DNA of 64,000 bases from CAYNEO01 sp964396245 (GCA_964396245.1 CAYNEO010000003.1:62001-126000), one strand, 5' to 3'. Counted from the stretch's first letter, positions 9,228-17,583 are shown. Program-made: numbers and translations. The notes: a model not told the origin generated them from the letters alone.

Positions 9228-10328
9228 TCAACTCTGACTTCCGACCGGGGCAGAGTCTACTGATTTGTCGAGCGGCAGCCGCTTGCGCGTGTCCTGCTTT
9301 TTTTCCAGAGATCGAAGCAGCTCGTCGAGTTTCTTCCTGTCCCCTTTTTCGAGGTAATATCTGATCAGCTCCATCAATGAGGCGTAGTCATCCGGGTAAT
9401 CTTCGGTAATCTCTTCGAGTATCTCGGTGGCCGCATCGACCTCGCCTTTCTTCTCGTAAAACTCGGCCAGCGCGCGCCGTGCTCCCAGGTTCTTCGGGTC
9501 GTGCTTGAGAATATCCTGGCATATCTCCACGATATCACCGTAGCGGCCGAGCTCAAAAAGCGTCTTTTTCAAACGATCGATCACCTGGTGACCCTGTTCC
9601 GGCACTACCGAGATGAGTTTGCCCCAGAAATTGACGGCGTCTTCGAAACGTTTTTCGTCGTAATAGGAGTCACCGATAGTCAGGTAGGCCTGCACGTAGG
9701 TCGGGTCGAGCCCAATCGCCTCTTTCATCACTACCCGAGCCTTGTGGTATTCACGCTTCCGGTACAATTGAAGTCCGGCGTAATACTTGAACCGGGCCAG
9801 CGGCTTTTTCGACTTGTTGGACTCCAGCTTGAGAAGGTGGGTGGCCGTATCATAGGCGTCGTCCCATTTAAGGGCTTTCTCCTGGATGTTCAGCAGATTC
9901 CGGTAAGCCCAGCGATTTTGCGAGTCCAGGGAGAGCAGCTCCTTGAGCGCCGATTCAGCGGTCGGAATTTCATTGAGGGCCATGTAATCCATCGCCAGTT
10001 GCCGCAGGATGGCGATCTTACACTCCCGGGTTAAACCGCCTCGCAGGGTCAGGTCCTTGTGGACATCGAGCGCTTTTTCCGGCCGGCTATGATCGCGAAG
10101 TATCTGGCCGAGTCTCAGGTAGGCATCGATATTGTTTGAGTCATCCGTCACCACCTGACGAAGCTTGGTGAATGCCGCCTCCTGCTTGCCGTCGAGCAAA
10201 TCGCGGAGCGCCTCGATGTACCGGCTGGATTCGCCGGCCCGCGCCCGGCGGGTATATCGCTCGTAGAGCAGGTATACGCTGGTCAGCCCGAAAAAGAGCA
10301 CCAGGAGAATGAGAATGTACTCAGCCAT
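9228..10328 (-). CDS. lapB: LapB/YciM-like membrane-anchored TPR protein
   Basis: A 366-aa protein with one N-terminal transmembrane helix (about 4-22) followed by cytoplasmic TPR repeats (DAYLRLGQILR, AYLTIGDSYYDEKRFEDAV). Size, topology and its place directly after a LapA-like gene match LapB, which in E. coli controls LpxC turnover and LPS assembly. E. coli LapB ends in a rubredoxin-like CxxC zinc domain; here the C-terminus (about 320-366) is a charged coil without Cys pairs, so this copy lacks that domain. The gap to lapA is 6 bp. Confidence 0.75.
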   Translation of the reverse strand: MAEYILILLVLFFGLTSVYLLYERYTRRARAGESSRYIEALRDLLDGKQEAAFTKLRQVVTDDSNNIDAYLRLGQILRDHSRPEKALDVHKDLTLRGGLTRECKIAILRQLAMDYMALNEIPTAESALKELLSLDSQNRWAYRNLLNIQEKALKWDDAYDTATHLLKLESNKSKKPLARFKYYAGLQLYRKREYHKARVVMKEAIGLDPTYVQAYLTIGDSYYDEKRFEDAVNFWGKLISVVPEQGHQVIDRLKKTLFELGRYGDIVEICQDILKHDPKNLGARRALAEFYEKKGEVDAATEILEEITEDYPDDYASLMELIRYYLEKGDRKKLDELLRSLEKKQDTRKRLPLDKSVDSAPVGSQS

Positions 10329-10334
10329 GGTAGA

Positions 10335-10703
10335 TTACCTTTCCTCGAAAGGAGAGGGGATCTGCGTTTCTTTGTCGTCGGCGCCTTTCAGCAGGTCGGC
10401 CGATTCCTCGATCGGCCGGTTGCGCAGTATGGCGACCTCGTTTTCCAGAGACCGTACCCGCTTGCGAGCACCGTGCACCTGTACCGAAAGCTTGATATAC
10501 GTCGTGATGAACATCAACAGCGAGACCACCAAACCGGACACGAACGACCAGAAAACCACCGTCACCAGTGGAACGTCGACATAATTGCTGAATATCGGCT
10601 GAAGATAGACGTCGACCGTCTGATCCGGTTTGAAGTTGTTATAGGCGAAGGCAACCACGAGAATCACCACGATCGCAATCAACACCGCCCGTACAGCCCA
10701 CAT
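10335..10703 (-). CDS. lapA: LapA-domain membrane protein
   Basis: A 122-aa inner-membrane protein with two hydrophobic segments (about 5-22 and 44-68) joined by a short loop containing NNFKPDQTVDVYLQP, followed by a cytoplasmic coiled coil (about 75-105). This is the usual LapA (DUF1049) layout. It is the first gene of the operon that continues with lapB. The Shine-Dalgarno GGGAGG precedes the ATG. LapA and LapB act together in lipopolysaccharide homeostasis in proteobacteria; the same role here is inference. Confidence 0.8.
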   Translation of the reverse strand: MWAVRAVLIAIVVILVVAFAYNNFKPDQTVDVYLQPIFSNYVDVPLVTVVFWSFVSGLVVSLLMFITTYIKLSVQVHGARKRVRSLENEVAILRNRPIEESADLLKGADDKETQIPSPFEER

Positions 10704-10742
10704 AGGACCTCCCTGAAATTGTAATATGTTCTGCAGCCGTAT

Positions 10743-10771
10743 ATACTACGTAAACGGCCGATTTGGGTCAA
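10743..10771 (-). promoter_or_regulatory. Promoter of the lapA-lapB-spor-mutS-mutL-miaA operon
   Basis: Minus strand TTGACC (10766-10771), 17-bp spacer, TAGTAT (10743-10748). It gives a leader of about 35 nt. The -35 box abuts the terminator of the preceding gene, which supports a transcription boundary here. Confidence 0.65.
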
Positions 10772-10798
10772 CAAAAAAGGCCGGACGAGCCGGCCTTT
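10771..10798 (-). terminator. Rho-independent terminator after the 10812-11477 gene
   Basis: Perfect 9-bp stem (10776-10784 with 10790-10798) with a 5-nt loop. On the minus strand it is followed by six T, 14 nt after the stop codon of the exported hypothetical gene. Confidence 0.9.
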
Positions 10799-10811
10799 GA
10801 AGTCTTGAGGC

Positions 10812-11477
10812 CTACTCTTGCCCGCCGTTAAATTTCAGCGAATTGGCTATCTCCAGCGTTTTCTTCATGATCGAGTCAAAGTATTCCCATTCGCTCATCA
10901 CATGGAACAGCACCATGGTATCGCCCCGTTTGACGCCGATAATGCCGCCGCCGTAGGCGCCGCCCACGCGTTTACCACCGAGCGCTCCGGCCGACGTGGA
11001 CACCTCCTTGACATACTGAGACTGCCCGGTCCATACCACGGCCGGCTCTCCGTCGATCTCGGTACGATCTTCGCTCCGTGGGCTTAAATCCTTTTCCCAG
11101 AGGATTTCGAACTCCTTCCTGACTTCGTTCTTTTGATCAGAGTCGTAGCCGTCACTGAGAAGCGAGTCCACAAATCCAAACACCGGCATGCTGGTGGTGT
11201 CGGCATACACGACGATCCTCGGGACTTTTGTGTAGTCCGGGGCATCGGCATAGTTTGTCGGGATCAGGTAATTTTTCTGCACCAGGACGAGCCGGAACGG
11301 ATCGTCGTTGTCATTGATCTTGGCTTTCCAGTCTACATCCATTTTGAGGCTGAAGCCGTATTTGCTGTCGACATACTCATCCTTCTTGATATCGCCGGCC
11401 TTATCGCGTTTCCGCCTGGCTTCGGCGAGCGGCATCATCAGAATGATCAACGATGCAATTATCAAAAGCCTCTTCAC
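10812..11477 (-). CDS. Exported hypothetical protein
   Basis: A 221-aa protein of unknown function. The chosen start is GTG at 11475-11477 because an ideal AAAGGAGG lies 5-6 nt upstream and the protein then begins directly with a signal peptide (VKRLLIIASLIILMMPLAEA). Reading on to an ATG upstream would put the Shine-Dalgarno sequence inside the gene. The mature part begins SKYGFSLKMDVDWKAK and resembles in outline the small exported proteins that open with a 'GFS(L/I)..P..W' strand (PsbP/DUF1795-like), but this is only a style match. It is monocistronic, with its own promoter and terminator. Confidence 0.8.
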   Translation of the reverse strand: MKRLLIIASLIILMMPLAEARRKRDKAGDIKKDEYVDSKYGFSLKMDVDWKAKINDNDDPFRLVLVQKNYLIPTNYADAPDYTKVPRIVVYADTTSMPVFGFVDSLLSDGYDSDQKNEVRKEFEILWEKDLSPRSEDRTEIDGEPAVVWTGQSQYVKEVSTSAGALGGKRVGGAYGGGIIGVKRGDTMVLFHVMSEWEYFDSIMKKTLEIANSLKFNGGQE

Positions 11478-11516
11478 GGAACCTCCTTTCGCACGGTAAC
11501 CCTTACCTCTGTACAA

Positions 11517-11544
11517 TACATATACTTATACACTTAAGAGTCAA
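11517..11544 (-). promoter_or_regulatory. Possible promoter of the exported hypothetical gene
   Basis: TTGACT (11539-11544) followed by an AT-rich TATATGTAT tract (11517-11524). Spacing is 14-16 bp depending on which hexamer is read as -10, so the exact -10 is uncertain. Confidence 0.4.
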
Positions 11545-11554
11545 GCATTAATTG

Positions 11555-11596
11555 AAAAAACGACCCTGCCTCGGACCGCCGACGGCGATCTCAGGG
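11555..11596 (-). terminator. Terminator of the exopolysaccharide operon
   Basis: On the minus strand a stem-loop with outer arms CCCTG/CAGGG (11592-11596 with 11564-11568) and inner arms GATCGCC/GGCGGTC, ending in a run of six T (11555-11560). It overlaps the stop codon of the deacetylase gene. The inner stem has one G-U pair and the two stems are separated by an asymmetric loop. Confidence 0.6.
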
Positions 11597-12463
11597 ACGT
11601 TCGAAACCGATTCGGCGCTTAGTGGCAATCTTGATAAAGTCGGCAATTGAGGTGAACTCGAAATCGCTCAATAACCTGTCGAGTTTGTGGAGATAGACCC
11701 TGGTCGAACCGTACAGCCGAAGTCGCTGCAAGCTCGACAGCCCCTTGATTCGCGGCGGATCAGGATCGAGCTCCCACGGGTGTACATAGATATTTACCGG
11801 CAAGTCTCGCTGATTCAACCGGTTAATCATCATACGCGAATACCAGTAGGGTGAGTGGCGAAGATACCCGCCGCCGGAGACGGGCACATTGCGGCCGAAG
11901 ATGCGGTAGGTCGATGACGGTACCTCCCAGAGGCTCTTGCCGTTATCAAACTTCATCTTGAACATGCTCCGCGGCCCCTCGGGCATGCCGTAAATATCGT
12001 GCTTTATCGGGAAGATGGAGCTGTCGTACTCATAACCGAGGTCTGCGAGAATCTCGAACGCCCAGGCGACGGAGGAATTGATCGACCAGCTCGGCGCGCG
12101 GTATCCCGCCGGGTTAAAGCCGACCGCATTCGCAATCTTCTCCGTGGCCATCTCCGTATCACGCCGGAAAGTCTCCGGGTCCATAAGATCGACGCGACGG
12201 TGACGATAGCTGTGACAGGCAATCTCGTGTCCGGAATCGACAATCGCCCGCATCAGATCAGGGTACCGCTCGGCACTCCAGCCCAGGACAAACCAGGTGG
12301 CGCGGACATTCTTGCGGCGAAACAACTCCAGAAGCCGACGAGTGTTCGGGATGACCGTTGAAGGCAGATCGGACCAGTCGTCGAAGCTGTAGCGCTGCGC
12401 GAGGACCTCGATGACAAACCATTCCTCGAGATCGACTGTCAATAGATTCGGATAATAGTCCAT
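11591..12463 (-). CDS. Polysaccharide deacetylase, DUF3473/XrtA-locus type
   Basis: A 290-aa NodB-fold carbohydrate esterase. It begins LTVDLEEWF, where the Asp pair is the family's catalytic/metal motif 1, followed by HSYRHR (motif 2, two His metal ligands) and RAPSW (motif 3). The C-terminal VYVHPWELDP is typical of the DUF3473 extension found in XrtA/PEP-CTERM exopolysaccharide loci. No signal peptide is present, so it may act in the cytoplasm on precursor glycans. Last gene of the EPS operon. Confidence 0.9.
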   Translation of the reverse strand: MDYYPNLLTVDLEEWFVIEVLAQRYSFDDWSDLPSTVIPNTRRLLELFRRKNVRATWFVLGWSAERYPDLMRAIVDSGHEIACHSYRHRRVDLMDPETFRRDTEMATEKIANAVGFNPAGYRAPSWSINSSVAWAFEILADLGYEYDSSIFPIKHDIYGMPEGPRSMFKMKFDNGKSLWEVPSSTYRIFGRNVPVSGGGYLRHSPYWYSRMMINRLNQRDLPVNIYVHPWELDPDPPRIKGLSSLQRLRLYGSTRVYLHKLDRLLSDFEFTSIADFIKIATKRRIGFERP

Positions 12464-12484
12464 ACCCGTCGAGTAAGTAATTCG

Positions 12485-13297
12485 TTAGCGGGTGATATTC
12501 TTCTTGATCGCTTCGTCCTGTCCCGTGTTCCCACCGGTGCTCGCGGCCGGGCCGGAATTTTTGCCGCCGTTTTTCTTGCCGGAATTCTTCTTGCGTTTGT
12601 CGGGCGGCCGAGTGTCGTAGCGATAGCCGTAGTAACCGTAGTCGTAATAGTATGGCAGGGTATTGCTGGCATTGTTGAGCACCACCCCCAGAATCTTCGC
12701 TTGAGTGGACCCGATTATTTCCACCGATCTTGCCACCACTTCACGCTGTGTCGTGCCGGCCCTTACAACGAGGACGATGCCGTCAACCTCACGCGCAAGC
12801 ATCATCGGGTCGGAGACCGGGATGACCGGCGGCGAATCGATCAGGATCAGGTCGTAATAAAACTTGACTTCTTCGATCAGCCGACCGATCGCCGGCGAGT
12901 CGAACACTTCGGCGGGATGGGCACTCGTTTTGCCTGCCGTGATCACGTCGAGCTTATCAATGGTTGTTTTTTTGATGACGTTCTTGACCTGGGCGCCCTC
13001 GGTAAGCACCTCGCAGATACCGCGGTCGCGTTCGATGCGGAACAGCCGGTGAATGGACGGTCGCCGGAGGTCGCAGTCCAAAATGAGCGTTTTCATTCCG
13101 TCCTTGGCCGCCGTCAGGGCAAGTAGCGCACAAGTTGTCGATTTTCCTTCCGAAAGCGTCGAGGAAGTCACCAGGACCGTCTTCAGGTCAGGCTTTGGCG
13201 GTGACTGAATGATATTATGAAGCAGCCGGCGGAATTCCGTGGCGAATGAGCTCTCGAGGCTGAAAAAATCGGCTATTGAATACGACGTGCGTGCCAT
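12485..13297 (-). CDS. CpsD/CapB-like bacterial tyrosine kinase of EPS synthesis
   Basis: A 270-aa cytoplasmic BY-kinase. Walker A is STLSEGKST (GKST 51-54), Walker A' is LILDCDLRRP and Walker B is LILIDSPP. The C-terminal tail has a tyrosine cluster (YYYDYGYYGYRYD), the usual autophosphorylation site, followed by a Lys/Gly/Asn-rich end. BY-kinases normally need a Wzz-type membrane activator; none is encoded in the adjacent genes. Spacing to neighbours is 12 and 21 bp, so it is in the EPS operon. Confidence 0.9.
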   Translation of the reverse strand: MARTSYSIADFFSLESSFATEFRRLLHNIIQSPPKPDLKTVLVTSSTLSEGKSTTCALLALTAAKDGMKTLILDCDLRRPSIHRLFRIERDRGICEVLTEGAQVKNVIKKTTIDKLDVITAGKTSAHPAEVFDSPAIGRLIEEVKFYYDLILIDSPPVIPVSDPMMLAREVDGIVLVVRAGTTQREVVARSVEIIGSTQAKILGVVLNNASNTLPYYYDYGYYGYRYDTRPPDKRKKNSGKKNGGKNSGPAASTGGNTGQDEAIKKNITR

Positions 13298-13309
13298 AGT
13301 GATTGCTAT

Positions 13310-14431
13310 TTATCCTTGTTCAGTGATTTTCCTGAGCGTGATACCGATGTCTTCGTATGTGTTTTCCGCTTCCTCCATGGAAAACCGTACTTTCCGTAAG
13401 GAAGGATTCAGTTCGTGCGTCTTGCGGTACTGCTCGACGCCCTTCTGCCAGATCATCCGCGCCTGCTCGAGATAACACAGCGACAGTTCGGCCTGGAGAT
13501 CGACATAGGTCGGGTTGCGGTTAATTTCGCGCTCCAGAAACTGTATCCGGTCGGCGACAACCTTCTCCGACGCCCATTCCGGGAAAAGCGCCAGTTTCAT
13601 GTAAAAAGCCGCCAGTTCTCGACGACTGGTTTCCCGCCGCGCCTCCCGTATCCGTTTGAAGACGGTGAGAGCCTGACTCAAGTCGTGCTTGACAACCAAC
13701 TCGCGCGCTGCGTCGAATTCCTGTGTCCGGTATTCGGCGTAAATCAGCGCCGCCTTGTGGAAATTGTCCTCGATACGGGCCAGCCTGTCGTCCCATGCCA
13801 TCGCCTGAGGATGCAGAAGCGCCTCCAACATGTGGGCCAGGCCGAGATTAAAATACGCCTCGCTGTAGTACATGTTAATCCCGATAGCCCGCTCAAACGC
13901 CTCTATCGCCTGTCGGGTCCGATTGTCGGATAACAGCGCCTCACCGAGATTGTTGAGATAGTCGGCGTATCCCGGACGCAGCTGCGCGGCGTCTCTCGCC
14001 GCGTCAATCGCCTGTTCGATATTGCCCAGTTCCAGTTCGGTAAGTCCGAGGTAATTGATCGCCTGGTGGTAGTCGCGTTTGATTGTTGCCGCCGCCTGAA
14101 ACAGCTCTCTCGCCTCAGTATAAAATCCCTTGTAGTAAAACGCTGTCCCGAGCTGATACATCAATTCAGTGTTACCGCTGTCCATAACACGGCGAAATGT
14201 CTGGAGCAACGTCTCCAGCTCTTTTTTCTTTTCCGCGTGAGCGAGCTTGACCAGCGACAGCACCTCTTCCGGTTTGACCTGCGCCGGGTGCGGGCAGTTG
14301 ATCGTTTCGGCCAGCGCACCGTTAATGTACACCATGGTCGATACGGCGCCCCGATTCGCGTCATTTACCGTCTGAATGAGATACTCGGTCTTCTCCTGGT
14401 TCAGTTTGCTGCTAAGGCGATACGTTTCCAT
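13310..14431 (-). CDS. TPR protein of the exopolysaccharide operon
   Basis: A 373-aa soluble protein with no signal peptide. Residues about 90-220 hold at least four TPR units (LMYQLGTAFYYKGFYTEAREL, INYLGLTELELGNIEQAI, YLNNLGEALLSDNRTRQAI, AYFNLGLAHMLEAL). The N-terminal 80 residues look like a small alpha/beta domain (GAVSTMVYINGALAETI). Its position between the export protein and the tyrosine kinase suggests a scaffold for EPS assembly; the function is not known. Confidence 0.75.
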   Translation of the reverse strand: METYRLSSKLNQEKTEYLIQTVNDANRGAVSTMVYINGALAETINCPHPAQVKPEEVLSLVKLAHAEKKKELETLLQTFRRVMDSGNTELMYQLGTAFYYKGFYTEARELFQAAATIKRDYHQAINYLGLTELELGNIEQAIDAARDAAQLRPGYADYLNNLGEALLSDNRTRQAIEAFERAIGINMYYSEAYFNLGLAHMLEALLHPQAMAWDDRLARIEDNFHKAALIYAEYRTQEFDAARELVVKHDLSQALTVFKRIREARRETSRRELAAFYMKLALFPEWASEKVVADRIQFLEREINRNPTYVDLQAELSLCYLEQARMIWQKGVEQYRKTHELNPSLRKVRFSMEEAENTYEDIGITLRKITEQG

Positions 14432-14461
14432 CGTTTACCAGTCCCTGCTTCCGCCGACAGG

Positions 14462-15451
14462 CTACAGATTGTTGTTATTACTCGACAGTCTGTCTATAAC
14501 GAGAATTATGGATGTCACGGCGCCGATAACGGCCACCGAGGTACCGAGACCGATACCCAGAAATCCGCCGCTCTTCTCCGGCAGTACAATGGTATCTTCC
14601 TTGCGAAGCACATACCGCGACGGCGTTCCTGACTTTGTATATTTATCGAGATTCAACTGCATGGCCTGGGCGTAATAACCGTCCTTCGACACAATCTTCG
14701 CCTTTTTCAGATTGGCGTTCGGCGCCGGACCGCCGGCGAGCGCAATCGCTTCGAGAACATCGATGTTGTCCTCGTAGGTAATCGGACCCGGACGAACCAC
14801 CGCCCCGACGACATAGATGACATTACGCCGCTCTTCTGCGGACCGGGCAAGGTCACCCGACGGCAGGCCGGTGATATTCTGGGGAAGTTCGATCGTGTCG
14901 AGCCGGCGAACTTTGGGGAGCTTATTCAGGGTGCCGGTAGCCAGCGCCTGCTGCACGTTGACAATCTCGACTTTGCCCGCATCTTCGCCGCCGCGGACAA
15001 TCGTAACCCGGGTCAGGTCGGCGACATCGGTCGGACCGCCCGCCTCGTTGATAACCGACCACAGGTCGGGAATAGCCTCAAACGTCAGTTTGCCCGGCGT
15101 ACGCACTTCGCCCGTGACATACACGTGGTTGTAGTTGTAGGCAACGACCCGGACCACCGCCTGGGAGATGTTTTTGTTCAGCCGGGAGATCTGGCGGACA
15201 ATGTCGTCCTGGAGCTGTTCGGTCGTTTTCCCGGCGGCCTCAATCTGGCCGATAATGTCCAGCGTTATATTGCCGTCGAGACCGACCCGAACAGTGGAGT
15301 TGAGTTTCGGGTCCTGCCAGAAATTGACTTCCAGAACGTCTTCAGGACCGATCTTGTATGCCTCTCCGGCGCCAATGACGACTGATATACAGGTGACCAG
15401 CAGAAATATCGGCGCGAGGAGAAATGTGTTTCGTCTCATCAGTGAAGGCAT
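14462..15451 (-). CDS. Wza-like polysaccharide export protein (SLBB domains)
   Basis: A 329-aa envelope protein with an N-terminal signal peptide (about 1-30; no lipobox Cys at the expected site). The Poly_export domain starts YKIGPEDVLEVNFWQDP. It is followed by two SLBB domains (VYVTGEVRTPGKLTFE and IYVVGAVVRPGPITYED). A hydrophobic segment near 300-322 may be the outer- or inner-membrane anchor. It forms the periplasmic/outer-membrane channel for exopolysaccharide and is the first gene of the EPS operon. Confidence 0.9.
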   Translation of the reverse strand: MPSLMRRNTFLLAPIFLLVTCISVVIGAGEAYKIGPEDVLEVNFWQDPKLNSTVRVGLDGNITLDIIGQIEAAGKTTEQLQDDIVRQISRLNKNISQAVVRVVAYNYNHVYVTGEVRTPGKLTFEAIPDLWSVINEAGGPTDVADLTRVTIVRGGEDAGKVEIVNVQQALATGTLNKLPKVRRLDTIELPQNITGLPSGDLARSAEERRNVIYVVGAVVRPGPITYEDNIDVLEAIALAGGPAPNANLKKAKIVSKDGYYAQAMQLNLDKYTKSGTPSRYVLRKEDTIVLPEKSGGFLGIGLGTSVAVIGAVTSIILVIDRLSSNNNNL

Positions 15452-15485
15452 GTCAGGATTCTTCCATATTTCGCTTATACGTTAA

Positions 15486-15512
15486 AAATCGGCAGTTTCG
15501 TGTATTCTTTTA
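15486..15512 (-). promoter_or_regulatory. Candidate sigma-28 promoter of the EPS operon
   Basis: Minus strand TAAA (15509-15512), 15 bp, then GCCGATTT (15486-15493). The flagellar sigma-28 consensus is TAAA-N15-GCCGATAA, so six of eight -10 positions and the spacing match. The predicted leader is about 28 nt. It is the second such element in the window, after the one in front of fliC. Confidence 0.5.
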
Positions 15513-15519
15513 CTCCGTC

Positions 15520-15547
15520 AATATACAGAACGACTTATTACTGTAAA
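15520..15547 (-). promoter_or_regulatory. Sigma-70-type promoter of the EPS operon
   Basis: Minus strand TTTACA (15542-15547), 16-bp spacer, TATATT (15520-15525). Each box has one mismatch to consensus. It lies just upstream of the sigma-28-like element and drives the same operon. Confidence 0.55.
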
Positions 15548-15574
15548 GGTTAAAAAGTCGCCCCCGGGGATAAC

Positions 15575-17221
15575 TTAGACCATCTTGGGCCAATTTTCCG
15601 TGTCGTACAAAAAGTAGGTATTACGGCCTGATTCCTTGGCTCGCAACAGGGCCATGTCGGCTACGTGCATCAGTTCGGTTTCGGTCGACGCGTGGTCGGG
15701 AAAAAGCGCCGCCCCCTGCGATATTGTGCAGCGCAACTCCTTGTCCGCCTCGGCAATATTGAATTTTGAACTCGAAATTTTCTGTTTCAATCGTTCCATG
15801 AAGCGCTCGCAGGTCGCCCCGTCCGCTTCCGGCATGATCACGCAAAATTCATCGCCGCCGTACCGGGCAATAATATCGATAGCGCGGATCGAACTCTTGA
15901 GGATCTGCCCCAGCCGCTTGAGGATCGTGTCGCCCGCCAGATGACCGTAACGGTCGTTGATACTCTTCAGGTCGTCCAGGTCGAAAATAATCAATCCCAG
16001 CGAACGTTTGTACCGGGTAGCACGGCTGGTTTCCTCGCTGAGGCGCTTATGGAAATATCGCTGATTGTTCAGCCCGGTCAGGTTGTCGGTATACGACATC
16101 GCCTCGATTCGCTCGTACGATTCTGCGTTCTCCACAAGGTCCCGGGTGTGCGGAGACAATCTGCGAAGGTAACCGGCAATCTCGTCGGGTTTGGATTTCC
16201 CATCCCACGCCAGCACACCCGAACGGCGGCCCGTGATCGGAAAACCGCTCATATAGGCCAGCCCGGCCGTTTCCAGAGCCCTGGCCCATGTGGAACCGGC
16301 CAGAATCGTTTGCGTGAGATCTTTTACCGGCCGCGGACGCCCGTCATAGAGTTCCTTGCAGAGTTGATTGAACAGCGGCCGCTCCGGCAACTCCAGGGTG
16401 CCTTTGATACCGTCCGTCCAGATCATCAGCGGGTCATCTCTCAATTTCGATTCATACACCAGCGCCAGGCGGTCGAGATGTAGTTCTCCGCGTATCGATT
16501 CGACAATCCTCGGTACTATCGAGGCGGAGTTGCGGTGCCGGACCAGCTTGAGCATGTTCAGGGAGGACGATGATGACGAATTTGTCTCTGCTTTGGGAGC
16601 CGCCGACTGCACTTTCTGCTCCAGCCGCTCGTACCGGGATTCATGCCACTTGATGTGATACGCCGCCGACAGCGATTGCGCCAGCCCGGCTATCAGCATC
16701 GTGAATGATGGGCTCGCTATTTCGAAGGTGCTCTTGATGAAGTATATCCCGTAGAGATTATCCCGCCAGAAGACCGGGAAATAGGTATCTATGCCCTCTC
16801 GTTGCAGTCGCTGGAAAAGGTTCTCGTGCAGCTGTACAGCCAGCGTGTCGAGCGGTCGCGGCATGAAGTCCTCACGGAGTGTCTCGGCCAGGTCGCGCGT
16901 GAAACGCATCCTGAATTCCTGGCGCTTGAAATTGCGGACGCCATGGTAGTAATTCAATTCCAGGAAACCGCGCTGCTTGCGGAGAAACAGAATCTTCTGG
17001 CAGCCAAAACTTCCTTTGAGGAATTCGGACACTCGCCCGGCCACACTCTGAATTGTCCCTTCCACACTGTTCGTTCTGAGAAAGTCGGAGAAATCAGACA
17101 GGCTCATGTTTCCAATCGCCGATGTCATGCGTTTCTCGCGCCGTATTCGTGTGAAAAGGAGAATAGAGAGAATAGCCACCAGGGCAGCCAATACGACTAT
17201 AAGCACCGTCTGAATTGTCAT
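15575..17221 (-). CDS. Membrane-anchored diguanylate cyclase (GAF-like plus GGDEF)
   Basis: Synthesises cyclic di-GMP. With the ATG start it has 548 aa: one N-terminal transmembrane helix (about 2-23), two GAF-like regions (about 55-195 and 225-355, separated by a Ser-rich linker) and a C-terminal GGDEF domain. The active site GGDEF is at 455-459 and is intact, as are the FDLDDLKSIND and NLTGL motifs. RAID stands five residues before it, so the inhibitory RxxD I-site is present. An in-frame TTG at 17242 would add seven residues, but it lies only about 8 nt from the predicted transcription start, so the ATG is preferred. Confidence 0.92.
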   Translation of the reverse strand: MTIQTVLIVVLAALVAILSILLFTRIRREKRMTSAIGNMSLSDFSDFLRTNSVEGTIQSVAGRVSEFLKGSFGCQKILFLRKQRGFLELNYYHGVRNFKRQEFRMRFTRDLAETLREDFMPRPLDTLAVQLHENLFQRLQREGIDTYFPVFWRDNLYGIYFIKSTFEIASPSFTMLIAGLAQSLSAAYHIKWHESRYERLEQKVQSAAPKAETNSSSSSSLNMLKLVRHRNSASIVPRIVESIRGELHLDRLALVYESKLRDDPLMIWTDGIKGTLELPERPLFNQLCKELYDGRPRPVKDLTQTILAGSTWARALETAGLAYMSGFPITGRRSGVLAWDGKSKPDEIAGYLRRLSPHTRDLVENAESYERIEAMSYTDNLTGLNNQRYFHKRLSEETSRATRYKRSLGLIIFDLDDLKSINDRYGHLAGDTILKRLGQILKSSIRAIDIIARYGGDEFCVIMPEADGATCERFMERLKQKISSSKFNIAEADKELRCTISQGAALFPDHASTETELMHVADMALLRAKESGRNTYFLYDTENWPKMV

Positions 17222-17257
17222 AAGGCGGTTATCTCTATACAACAGTTACACATATAG

Positions 17258-17285
17258 AATGTAACCAATTGTGGCCAAGTGTCAA
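17258..17285 (-). promoter_or_regulatory. Promoter of the diguanylate cyclase gene
   Basis: Minus strand TTGACA (17280-17285, perfect), 16-bp spacer, TACATT (17258-17263). The start point would fall near 17250. Confidence 0.6.
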
Positions 17286-17302
17286 CTAGAATATGGACAC
17301 GA

Positions 17303-17557
17303 TTAGCGCCGCCCCCGTGCAAACCGAAAACGCGAACGCGCGCGCAACAGATGATTCCGGCGCAGAATTCCGAATACCCGCCACCATCCAACTTCATCGT
17401 CAGAGAGCCGCCGGTTTGCTTCATCCCTGAGTTCTGCAATTGTCTGAAAAGGATCCTGTTTGACCAGTTGAAGGACCAGCGTTTCTTCGTCAGTCGCCGA
17501 CAAGCCGGAATCGTCTTCGGCGGCGGCAGTATGCGGATTGCCGGACGTTGCCCCCAT
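17303..17557 (-). CDS. Small hypothetical protein after the STAS gene
   Basis: An 84-aa open frame starting 26 bp after the STAS gene stop on the same strand. The N-terminus is acidic and disordered. The rest (about 25-84) reads as a small helical domain: VLQLVKQDPFQTIAEL, then DEVGWWRVFGILRRNHLL and a very basic end (RARSRFRFARGRR). This could be a winged-helix-like or nucleic-acid-binding protein, but no family is recognised. No clear Shine-Dalgarno sequence is seen, so the start is uncertain. Operon position and protein-like composition are the reasons for calling it. Confidence 0.5.
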   Translation of the reverse strand: MGATSGNPHTAAAEDDSGLSATDEETLVLQLVKQDPFQTIAELRDEANRRLSDDEVGWWRVFGILRRNHLLRARSRFRFARGRR

Positions 17558-17583
17558 CAGGCTTTCGAAAACCGTCAGCTTAG

